Shown here in pieces: positions 6,233-11,952 of a DNA stretch of 13,407 nucleotides. The first letter of the stretch is position 1; each line of letters opens with the position of its first letter. The notes beneath the pieces were generated by a model. It ran no database searches and had not been told where the DNA came from. It saw nothing but the letters and a program-made list of their open reading frames with translations. A program made the translations under genes and the position numbers. Origin of the DNA: SXOA01 sp964444865 (GTDB taxonomy: Bacteria > Planctomycetota > Planctomycetia > Pirellulales > Pirellulaceae); NCBI GenBank assembly GCA_964444865.1, contig CAYUJE010000179.1, positions 1 to 13,407 of the forward strand, in the 5' to 3' direction.

Positions 6233-7363
6233 ATGCCCCTCATGAAAAAGCTCCTCCTTCTCAGTTGCGTCCTCACCGCCATTGCTGCCGCCACGTTGCA
6301 AGCCGAAGAGCCAGCGAAGCTGGACCCCAAGGCTTACGAGCAGATGGTGACTAAGGGAATCGATTACCTGAAGACCAAGGGGCAGGCTCCGGACGGCTCC
6401 TACAGTGCCCAAGCGGGGCCAGGGGTGACGGCACTGATTACCACCGCCATTTTGCGGCAGGGGCGGTCTCCCGATGATCCGGTTGTCGCCAAGAGCCTGA
6501 AGTATCTGGAAGGCTTTGTCCGGGAAGATGGGGGCATCAGCAAGGTGGGGAGCAAGCTGCCGAATTATGAGACTTGTCTTGCCGTCCTTTGCTTCAAGGA
6601 AGCCAACAAAGACGGACGCTACGACAAAGTCCTGAAACAGGCGGACGCGTACATCAAAGGGGAGCAGTGGGACGAGGGAGAAGGGAAAGACAAGAAGGAT
6701 GTTAACTACGGCGGGGCGGGGTACGGCGGCAAGTCGCGGCCAGACCTTTCCAACACGGCTTTCCTGGTTGATGCCCTCAAGGCGACCGGCAACAAAGCCG
6801 ACAGTGAAGCGATTCAACGGGCTTTGCTCTTCGTCTCCCGCTGCCAGAACTTGGAAACCGAACTGACGATTGCCCCGCAGGCACTCAAGAACCCCGACGG
6901 CGGCTTCTTCTATACCCCCGCTGCCGGCGGCGACAGCCCGGCTGGTGATACGGCCGATGGCGGCCTCCGGAGTTATGGGGCAATGACCTATGCCGGGCTC
7001 AAAAGCATGCTCTACGCCGGCGTCGGCCCGGATGACAAACGGGTGAAGGCGGCGCTCAAGTGGCTTGGCAAGAACTATAGCGTGGAAGAGAACCCGGGGA
7101 TGGGTCAGCGAGGGGTTTACTACTATTACCACACCTTCGCCAAAGCCCTGGACGCAATGGGCCAAGACGAATTTCCCGATGAAAAGGGGGGCAAGCACAA
7201 CTGGCGCAGCGAATTGATTGCCGAACTCGCCAAGCGCCAGCGGGAAGACGGTTCCTGGGCCAACCCCGAAAAGCAATGGCTGGAAGGGGATGCCAACCTG
7301 GCCACCGGGTTTGCCCTGCTGACGCTCTCCTACTGCAAGCCGGCGAAGGGAACTGAAAAATAG
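6233..7363 (+). CDS. Secreted squalene-cyclase/prenyltransferase-fold protein
   Basis: This 376-residue protein has a signal peptide (KKLLLLSCVLTAIAAATLQA, cleavage near residue 24). Translation may start at 6233 or at the ATG at 6242; no clear Shine-Dalgarno marks either. The mature part is a repeated alpha/alpha toroid. It has turn motifs of the squalene-oxidase/prenyltransferase repeat type: DGSYSAQAGPGVTALITTAI at 54-73, DGGIS at 99-103, NYETCLAVL at 111-119, DGGFFYTPAAGG at 222-233, SYGAMTYAGLKSMLYAG at 248-264, DGSWA at 339-343 and ATGFALLTL at 357-365. The DxDD-type catalytic motif of true squalene-hopene cyclases is not seen. Planctomycetes carry many exported proteins of this shape; the substrate is unknown and polymer or protein binding is as likely as catalysis. 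It is divergent from coaX across the inverted repeat. Confidence 0.85.
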   Translation: MPLMKKLLLLSCVLTAIAAATLQAEEPAKLDPKAYEQMVTKGIDYLKTKGQAPDGSYSAQAGPGVTALITTAILRQGRSPDDPVVAKSLKYLEGFVREDGGISKVGSKLPNYETCLAVLCFKEANKDGRYDKVLKQADAYIKGEQWDEGEGKDKKDVNYGGAGYGGKSRPDLSNTAFLVDALKATGNKADSEAIQRALLFVSRCQNLETELTIAPQALKNPDGGFFYTPAAGGDSPAGDTADGGLRSYGAMTYAGLKSMLYAGVGPDDKRVKAALKWLGKNYSVEENPGMGQRGVYYYYHTFAKALDAMGQDEFPDEKGGKHNWRSELIAELAKRQREDGSWANPEKQWLEGDANLATGFALLTLSYCKPAKGTEK

Positions 7364-7440
7364 GTGGATGGCTCTCTCCGTACTCTCCCCCTGATAGCAT
7401 CGGTTGGTGAATACATTTGAACACCTTCTGGCAATTTCTA

Positions 7441-7468
7441 TTGATAATTTGGGCTGTATCTGTATGAT
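7441..7468 (+). promoter_or_regulatory. Sigma70-type promoter for the 7552 gene
   Basis: TTGATA (7441-7446) and TATGAT (7463-7468) each match the consensus at five of six positions and are 16 bases apart. The start codon is about 83 bases downstream. The rest of the 188-base gap (7364-7551) shows nothing else. Confidence 0.5.
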
Positions 7469-7551
7469 AAGGGGTTGAGTGGCCTTGAATTTGCGGTTTC
7501 AGGCTCCGGCATGGCAGCGCGGGGCCGCAGCAGGCGACAAGGATTGGAGCG

Positions 7552-7872
7552 ATGTATCAACCCGGCGACCGCGTCATTTATGTCGCGGAAAAATATGGTC
7601 CCCACCCTGGCCCACGGGCCGAAGCCGTGCAGCCTGAGGTCAACGGCGAAGGGTATTCTTACCGGGTCAAAAAGTTTTGGGTCGTCTTGGAAGTTCAAGC
7701 TGACTCGCTTATCGTCCGCACCCGCCGAGGCAAACAGCGGAGTGTATTGACCAGCGACCCACGTCTCCGCCCCGCGCGCTGGTGGGAAAAACTGCTGCAG
7801 TCCTCGCGATTTCCCGATCAACCCGGTGACCACGACGTCCCCAACGAAAATCAGCGGGCGGCAGCGGGCTAA
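7552..7872 (+). CDS. Small basic conserved hypothetical protein
   Basis: The protein has 106 residues. GGAG (7546-7549) precedes the ATG closely, with AAGG a little further up. The N-terminal half begins YQPGDRVIYVAEKYGPHPGPRA and looks like an SH3/KOW-like small beta barrel: PGDRVIY opening strand, YSYRVKKFWVVLEVQ at 35-49, then DSLIVRTRRGKQ at 51-62. A helical DPRLRPARWWEKLL follows at 69-82, and the tail is disordered and polar. The Arg/Trp-rich middle would suit nucleic acid or ribosome contact, but that is inference. I recognise it as a conserved hypothetical type and know no function. It precedes the lipoprotein gene by 129 bases. Confidence 0.75.
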   Translation: MYQPGDRVIYVAEKYGPHPGPRAEAVQPEVNGEGYSYRVKKFWVVLEVQADSLIVRTRRGKQRSVLTSDPRLRPARWWEKLLQSSRFPDQPGDHDVPNENQRAAAG

Positions 7873-7927
7873 TTCTCCATTGACCCCCGTGCCGTGGTTT
7901 CCTACTCTTCGGCCACTTGGGGCGGCA

Positions 7928-7965
7928 CTGCGCGCTGGCCCCGCGCAGCCCTCTAGGCGGGCTGC
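7928..7965 (+). other. Two mutually exclusive GC hairpins
   Basis: CTGCGCG (7928-7934) pairs with CGCGCAG (7942-7948). GCAGCCC (7945-7951) pairs with GGGCTGC (7959-7965). Both stems are 7 bp with 7-base loops, and they share bases 7945-7948, so only one can form. They lie between the 7552 gene and the GTG start at 8002. This could be a terminator, an attenuator-like switch or a chance GC palindrome. Confidence 0.4.
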
Positions 7966-8001
7966 TTGTGAACTTGATCACGTGGAATCCACTTCCTTTC
8001 C

Positions 8002-8874
8002 GTGCAACTTCGCTATCACTTACCGATTCTGCTGGCAGCCTGCGGGTGGCTCGGCTCGGGGTGCGCGCTGCTGAATACGTCGCCGAAGGCCGAAACCTCC
8101 TCGCTGCCGGCTCCGCCGCTGCCGGCCAACTGCGTGGTGCTGGAGGTGGCGTTCGTGCGCGTTCCACTGGCGGATGAGGCGGCCTACAACAGCATTTGGT
8201 CCGAAGTGGATGAGCAGCATTTTCCCACCGATTTGCGCCGGCAAATGTCGGCTAACGGCTTGCGCTGCGGCATTGTGGGAATGCAGCTTCCTCCCAAGCT
8301 CAAGGAAGCACTCGACGACAGCCAGCCAGGAGCGGTGGAACGGGGCGAAGACTCGCTGGCCGATCCTGAACTCGATCGGGCACCTCGCCGCATTCAGTGC
8401 CGCACGGCGCAGCGAGCAAAAATCCTCGTCACCAAAAAACTGGAATCGCTCCCGCTGCTCGTCATGGAAGATTCCTGCGTCCGCGGGTTCCCCCTTTCCC
8501 AGGCCCAGTGCCTGTTCGGACTCAAGACCTATCCGCAAGGAGATGGGCGGGCCAAGATTGAGCTCACGCCGGAAGTGGAGCACGGCGAAATGAAAACGCA
8601 GTTCATCGGCCGCGACGGAGCCGTCCAGCCGCAATTGGGGCAGGACCGAGTGGTGCTCGATAAATTGCGACTCTCGGCGATCCTCGCGCCGGGGCATGTG
8701 CTGATGCTTGCCGGCACGCCCGAAGTGAAGGGGGTCGGCAGCAGTTTCTTCACCGAAACCGACAGCGGCACCACCTATCGCCGCATTCTGTTGGTGCGGT
8801 TGGCAGTGACGCAGTACGACGACCTCTTCGCCCCCGACCAGATGGTCACGCCGCTGGCGACGCCGGGGGAGTGA
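8002..8874 (+). CDS. Putative lipoprotein, planctomycete-type hypothetical
   Basis: This 290-residue protein starts at GTG 8002; a stop at 7975-7977 and the lack of any other start codon leave this choice, although no ribosome site is visible. Residues 1-21 look like a lipoprotein signal (LPILLAACGWLGSGC) with Cys21 as the likely lipidated residue; the -3 position is Gly rather than Leu, so the lipobox is imperfect. After a Pro/Ala linker the protein continues with a beta-rich body (VVLEVAFVRVPL at 44-55, GLRCGIVG at 86-93) and a C-terminal part (about 190-275: IELTPEVEHGEMKTQF, LRLSAILAPGHVLMLAGTPE, RRILLVRLAVTQYDDLF) that recalls secretin-like beta domains; that likeness is only an impression. 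It is probably anchored to the outer membrane. The stop lies in a short AGTGA-ATA-TCACT dyad. It converges on spoVG with 24 bases between. Confidence 0.75.
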   Translation: MQLRYHLPILLAACGWLGSGCALLNTSPKAETSSLPAPPLPANCVVLEVAFVRVPLADEAAYNSIWSEVDEQHFPTDLRRQMSANGLRCGIVGMQLPPKLKEALDDSQPGAVERGEDSLADPELDRAPRRIQCRTAQRAKILVTKKLESLPLLVMEDSCVRGFPLSQAQCLFGLKTYPQGDGRAKIELTPEVEHGEMKTQFIGRDGAVQPQLGQDRVVLDKLRLSAILAPGHVLMLAGTPEVKGVGSSFFTETDSGTTYRRILLVRLAVTQYDDLFAPDQMVTPLATPGE

Positions 8875-8898
8875 ATATCACTAGTCCGACATGCAACC

Positions 8899-9648
8899 TT
8901 AGAAAATTCCGTCGCCAAATCCCTTCCCCTTGGGCGGGGCTGCTGGAGGTGGTGGCGATGGCGAAGAAGGAGCAGGAGAACTCTCTCGCTTCGAATCGCC
9001 GCGAGCTGGCTCCCTCGTGACTGCGGGGGGAATATGCGGCCCCGGGATGGCGGACTCTGGCCGCGAGGGAAACTGCTGCACGTTCGATTGCGGCTGCGAC
9101 GGTGAAGAAATCTGCGGCGTGGGAATGTGAGGCGCGGGGACCTCTCGCTGAGCAGGCTCGACATGTGAACCTGCCGGCATGCCGGCGGGAGTGCCGCGGC
9201 GCTCTTCGGTGTAAGCGACTGGGTCGATGTCGTCATCGTAATCGTCGTCGTACCGGCTCATGTAACCGGGTTGTTTGGAACGTTCCAATTCGGTGCGATA
9301 CTCGGCGATGACTCGGCTTTGAATCATTTCACGGCAGGCCGAGTTAATGGGATGGGCAATATCGGCGTAGAGCTTGGCCCGCCCCTCGGAATCCCGCAGC
9401 ATGGGGGCTTCCCGCTGCCGCGAGCCGCACTGGTTGCAGTAGCCCGCCTTGAGATGATTCTTGCTGCCGCAACTGTGGCAGTGGCCGGTGAGCTTGCGGC
9501 TGGGCATGGCCACGAAGGGGCCGCTGGTCCCTTCAATGATTTTTAAATCGCGGACCACAAAACTGTCGTCAAAGGTGACCGAACAAAAGCCTTGCAGGCG
9601 GTCGTCCGAATCCTCCATCAATTTGATGCGAACCTCGGTAATCTCCAT
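8899..9648 (-). CDS. spoVG: SpoVG domain protein with inserted zinc ribbon and disordered tail
   Basis: The start is the ATG complementary to 9646-9648, with GGGAG 7 bases upstream; the frame is open further but only through repeat DNA. The protein has 249 residues, against about 85-100 for classical SpoVG. Residues 1-53 are the SpoVG beta-strand half (MEITEVRIKL, DDSFVVRDLKIIEG, PFVAMPSRKL). Residues 57-74 insert a CxxC-x10-CxxC zinc ribbon. Residues 95-125 resume SpoVG (ADIAHPINSACREMIQ, then helix). From about 130 comes an acidic patch (YDDDYDDDIDP) and a long Pro/Ser-rich disordered tail ending GFGDGIF. SpoVG proteins of Firmicutes and spirochaetes are small DNA/RNA-binding regulators. 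It follows ispE on the same strand, separated only by a repeat element, and may be read from the ispE promoter. Confidence 0.9.
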   Translation of the reverse strand: MEITEVRIKLMEDSDDRLQGFCSVTFDDSFVVRDLKIIEGTSGPFVAMPSRKLTGHCHSCGSKNHLKAGYCNQCGSRQREAPMLRDSEGRAKLYADIAHPINSACREMIQSRVIAEYRTELERSKQPGYMSRYDDDYDDDIDPVAYTEERRGTPAGMPAGSHVEPAQREVPAPHIPTPQISSPSQPQSNVQQFPSRPESAIPGPHIPPAVTREPARGDSKRESSPAPSSPSPPPPAAPPKGKGFGDGIF

Positions 9649-9695
9649 GGCGCTACTCCCTTGGGTGCCACGCTCATTCCTGAACGTGCGAGGTG

Positions 9696-9810
9696 GTAGG
9701 GTGCATGAGCAAAGCGAAATGCACGCGTGAGTGAGCCTTGCTTCCAAGAAGACGGCACTCTCGTGTCAAGTTCCATTGCGCGTGCATGGCGCTGCGCTTA
9801 TGCACCCTAC
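9696..9810. repeat. Inverted-repeat element between ispE and spoVG
   Basis: Terminal arms 9696-9727 and 9779-9810 match as inverted repeats at 27 of 32 positions, around 51 bases. Each begins GTAGGGTGCAT and ends ATGCACGCG, and each is itself semi-palindromic (GTGCAT...ATGCAC). This is a paired-REP or MITE layout of 115 bp without a coding region. It starts 12 bases past the ispE stop, inside what should be the ispE-spoVG transcript. Confidence 0.85.
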
Positions 9811-9822
9811 TTCTCTTGTTTC

Positions 9823-10737
9823 CTAACCAGTCGTCGTCGTTGCGATCACTATTCCCAAATTCTTGCTTCGCAGTCGACTCGCCACGCGCCGGGCGTGCCG
9901 AGCATTTTCACAGATGCCAAAATAACTGGAGCCGCTGCCGCTCATCTGCTGGGCGATGCAGCCGGCGTTTTCGAATTCCTTTCGCAACCGGCCAATCCAT
10001 GGGGTGAGCTGCGCGGCCGGCTCTTCCAGGCGATTGACCAGGGCGGATTGGATTTCCTGCCAATTGCCACGTCGCAGGCCGGATTGTAACGCGTGAACGC
10101 AGCCCGGTGTGCCAGCGGGCCGGCAATGTTTGTAAACCTGCGGCGTGGAAAGCCCGACCGGCGGCCGAACCACCACGACGTGCAAGTGAATCGGTCCCAC
10201 TTCTTCAATACGTTCCCCTCGCCCGCGGCAAATCGCGCTGCCGTTCCCGAGAAAAAAGGGAATGTCGCTGCCGAGTTCCGCGGCGAGTTCCGCCAGGCGT
10301 TCACGGCTAAAGTCCAGTTCCCAGGCGATGTTTGCCGCCACGAGCACGGCAGCCGCATCGCTGGAAGCTCCCCCCAGCCCAGCCGCCGAAGGAATCCGCT
10401 TGATCAGGCGAATTTCCGCCCCGCGCCCGCAGCCACTGCGTTGCTGCAACAAGGCGGCGGCCTTATAGACGATGTTCTTTTCGGGCGGCGGAAGGTCGCC
10501 GAGCGCCTCGATTTCGGTCGAATCGCCTAAAGCCAATCCTGCCGCCCATCCGGCGTCGAGCCGAATCTCCGCCGACTCCGTCGCGAGGAACGAGAGCGAA
10601 TCGTACAGCCCAATCGGGCTCATCAGCGTTTCAATCTCGTGAAAGCCGTCGGGCCGTTTGGCCAGAATTTCGAGAAAGAGATTGAGCTTGGCGGGCGCCT
10701 GGATTTCGACTCGATCTGCTGCGCTGCGAACAAGCAT
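9823..10737 (-). CDS. ispE: 4-diphosphocytidyl-2-C-methyl-D-erythritol kinase
   Basis: IspE phosphorylates CDP-methylerythritol with ATP in the MEP pathway to isoprenoids, in the cytosol. The 304-residue protein shows the full GHMP kinase order: PAKLNLFLEI at 15-24 with catalytic-type Lys17, DGFHEIETLMSPI at 30-42, the ATP glycine loop PSAAGLGGASSDAA at 116-129, GSDIPFFLG at 156-164 with the catalytic-type Asp158, and the C-terminal MSGSGSSYFG at 265-274. Length is close to the usual 280-300. The start ATG has AGGAGG about 12 bases upstream, slightly far. A good promoter lies at 10864-10891. spoVG follows on the same strand after the 115-bp repeat. All key residues are present, so it should be active. 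Confidence 0.95.
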   Translation of the reverse strand: MLVRSAADRVEIQAPAKLNLFLEILAKRPDGFHEIETLMSPIGLYDSLSFLATESAEIRLDAGWAAGLALGDSTEIEALGDLPPPEKNIVYKAAALLQQRSGCGRGAEIRLIKRIPSAAGLGGASSDAAAVLVAANIAWELDFSRERLAELAAELGSDIPFFLGNGSAICRGRGERIEEVGPIHLHVVVVRPPVGLSTPQVYKHCRPAGTPGCVHALQSGLRRGNWQEIQSALVNRLEEPAAQLTPWIGRLRKEFENAGCIAQQMSGSGSSYFGICENARHARRVASRLRSKNLGIVIATTTTG

Positions 10738-10863
10738 TGACCCTGCTGCCCTCCTGCGAAGGCGCGTCTGCTATCGGACCCTGGGAACCAAGTTAGTGGG
10801 GAACAGCCAAACGAAGAATATCAAGGTGCAGCATCAAGTGGGGGACTGTTCCGCCAAGACTGA

Positions 10864-10891
10864 ATTGTACCGATGCTCCGCGCGGGGTCAA
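10864..10891 (-). promoter_or_regulatory. Sigma70-type promoter for ispE
   Basis: On the minus strand TTGACC (complement 10886-10891) and TACAAT (complement 10864-10869) each match consensus at five of six positions with a 16-base spacer. The expected RNA start near 10857 gives a leader of about 120 bases before ispE. Confidence 0.55.
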
Positions 10892-10914
10892 TCTGAAAGA
10901 GAACATTCGCCACG

Positions 10915-11487
10915 TCACTCCACTTTCTTGTTGAAGAACGCATCGGTGATTTCTTTATGCTCATAATCTTCCACTTTCCAGTTTCCGTCCGCTTCCTTGC
11001 GCATGTGCAGAATGATGTGGCGGCGGATCGGAGCTTCCTTGCTGGCACTAGCGCTCATCCCTTCGTACTTGAAATCCCCCGCAGCCGCGGCCAGGAAGGA
11101 AACTTTGGCGGAGCGAGGTTCGTCCTTGGTGTTGACTTCGATCTCCGGCTGCGAGGTGATGCGACATTCGATGAACTTGTAATTCGGCAATTCGGCCTGC
11201 ACCTTTTGTTTGAGTTGTGGCGAGCCGGAGTAGATGTGCCCCTGCACGGCCTGATGGTTGTTGGCCTGCACATCGCGGGCAATTTGCACCACCGTTGCCT
11301 CCAGAGCCTCGCGGTCGGTGACGACCATCCGCTCGGTAATGAGCAGCGCCACAAACAAAGCGAAAGCCGCGGCCAAGGCGTACAGCATCTCCTTGCGGCC
11401 GCTCGTCACCCACAGGATGGCAATAGGGACGCAGAGCAGAACCCCCAGAATCGCGACATAGACCGGTCGGTCGAAGAGCCAGTTCAT
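10915..11487 (-). CDS. Membrane-anchored NTF2-like protein
   Basis: The protein has 190 residues from the ATG complementary to 11485-11487, chosen because MNWLFDRPVYVAILG starts a membrane segment; sequence further upstream in the frame is repeat DNA. Two helices span about 9-27 (YVAILGVLLCVPIAILWV) and 34-56 (MLYALAAAFALFVALLITERM). The remaining 130 residues read like an NTF2/SnoaL-type cone: an N-terminal helical part (DREALEATVVQIARDVQANN, HQAVQGHIYSGS), then strands (FIECRI, AKVSFLAAAAGDF, RRHIILHMRKEADGNWKVEDYEH). The closing GNWKVEDYEHKEI is typical of that fold's last strand. No enzyme residues can be named. It is on the same strand as ispE, about 180 bases upstream of it, with the ispE promoter between them. 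Confidence 0.75.
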   Translation of the reverse strand: MNWLFDRPVYVAILGVLLCVPIAILWVTSGRKEMLYALAAAFALFVALLITERMVVTDREALEATVVQIARDVQANNHQAVQGHIYSGSPQLKQKVQAELPNYKFIECRITSQPEIEVNTKDEPRSAKVSFLAAAAGDFKYEGMSASASKEAPIRRHIILHMRKEADGNWKVEDYEHKEITDAFFNKKVE

Positions 11488-11511
11488 AGAGTGAGCGTCC
11501 AAGGTGGTGAA

Positions 11512-11588
11512 GGGGTCGGGAAGGGTTTTCGCGGCGTTGACGCCATGATAGTCGAACCAGCAGGACCGCGAAAACTTTTCCTGACCCC
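11512..11588. repeat. Inverted-repeat element, copy 1
   Basis: Arms 11512-11534 and 11566-11588 match as inverted repeats at 20 of 23 positions (GGGGTC... to ...GTTTTCGCGG), with a 31-base interior. It lies just upstream of the NTF2-like gene. A degenerate second copy in opposite orientation lies at 11614-11687. Confidence 0.85.
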
Positions 11589-11613
11589 GTTTGGGTGGTG
11601 GATCGACGTGAAC

Positions 11614-11687
11614 GGGTTCAGGAGGAGTTTCGCGGCAGTGTCGTTCGAGGTTCCATGTTGGTGGGGCGTGAAACACCTCCCGACCCC
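11614..11687. repeat. Inverted-repeat element, copy 2 (degenerate)
   Basis: Arms 11614-11635 and 11667-11687 are diverged versions of the copy 1 arms (the left arm differs from the copy 1 consensus by a few substitutions and one missing T). The interior is again 31 bases, and its centre (GTTCGA...CATG) matches the complement of the copy 1 interior. It overlaps the 3' end of the gap-truncated gene and supplies its stop codon. Confidence 0.7.
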
Positions 11688-11830
11688 TGCCGCCGCGTCC
11701 ACCAAAACACTCCCCAGGAAATGGCAGTTGTGGTGATGAGTCCCGCATACAGGGGCCACAAGGTGATGATGGTTTCGTCCGGTGTGGAAAGCTCAATATC
11801 CGGTTCTTCGCCACTGCGAATCTGCAGCGC
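11618..11830 (-). CDS. C-terminal fragment of a membrane protein, cut by the gap
   Basis: The 71 codons between the gap and a TGA (complement 11618-11620) form an open frame with protein-like content: ALQIRSGEEPDIELSTPDET, then one membrane segment ITLWPLYAGLITTTAISWGV followed by FWWTRR, a typical stop-transfer end. The start lies in or beyond the unsequenced gap. The last 20 or so residues (from about GSGGVSRP to PRNSS) are encoded by the degenerate repeat copy 2, so the ancestral protein probably ended near WWTRRQ. The family is not recognised. It is on the same strand as the NTF2-like gene, whose start is 130 bases downstream. Confidence 0.6.
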   Translation of the reverse strand, partial: ALQIRSGEEPDIELSTPDETIITLWPLYAGLITTTAISWGVFWWTRRQGSGGVSRPTNMEPRTTLPRNSS

Positions 11831-11930
11831 NNNNNNNNNNNNNNNNNNNNNNNNNNNNNNNNNNNNNNNNNNNNNNNNNNNNNNNNNNNNNNNNNNNNNN
11901 NNNNNNNNNNNNNNNNNNNNNNNNNNNNNN
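11831..11930. other. Assembly gap of 100 N
   Basis: Exactly 100 N, the usual placeholder for a gap of unknown length. The first bases after it form a repeat-type palindrome, so the join probably failed at repeated DNA. True distance across it is unknown. Confidence 0.98.
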
Positions 11931-11931
11931 T

Positions 11932-11952
11932 GGGCAGGCTGGAAGCCTACCC
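11932..11952. repeat. TCC-loop palindrome at the halogenase 3' end
   Basis: GGGCAGGCT (11932-11940) pairs with AGCCTACCC (11944-11952) at 8 of 9 positions around GGA (TCC in gene sense). The TAG stop of the halogenase-like gene (complement 11947-11949) lies within the arm, as in the palindromes at 1046-1100. Confidence 0.75.

Noticed and set aside
6146..7276. Long minus-strand frame opposite the toroid protein gene
   Set aside because: It is a shadow of the plus-strand gene, whose signal peptide and repeats are convincing.
9649..9747. N-terminal extension of SpoVG
   Set aside because: It translates the left arm of the repeat element, while MEITEVRIKL with its GGGAG site is the normal SpoVG start.
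10957..11736. Plus-strand frame across the NTF2-like gene
   Set aside because: The minus strand carries a coherent membrane protein, and this frame runs through repeats and shows no protein-like order.
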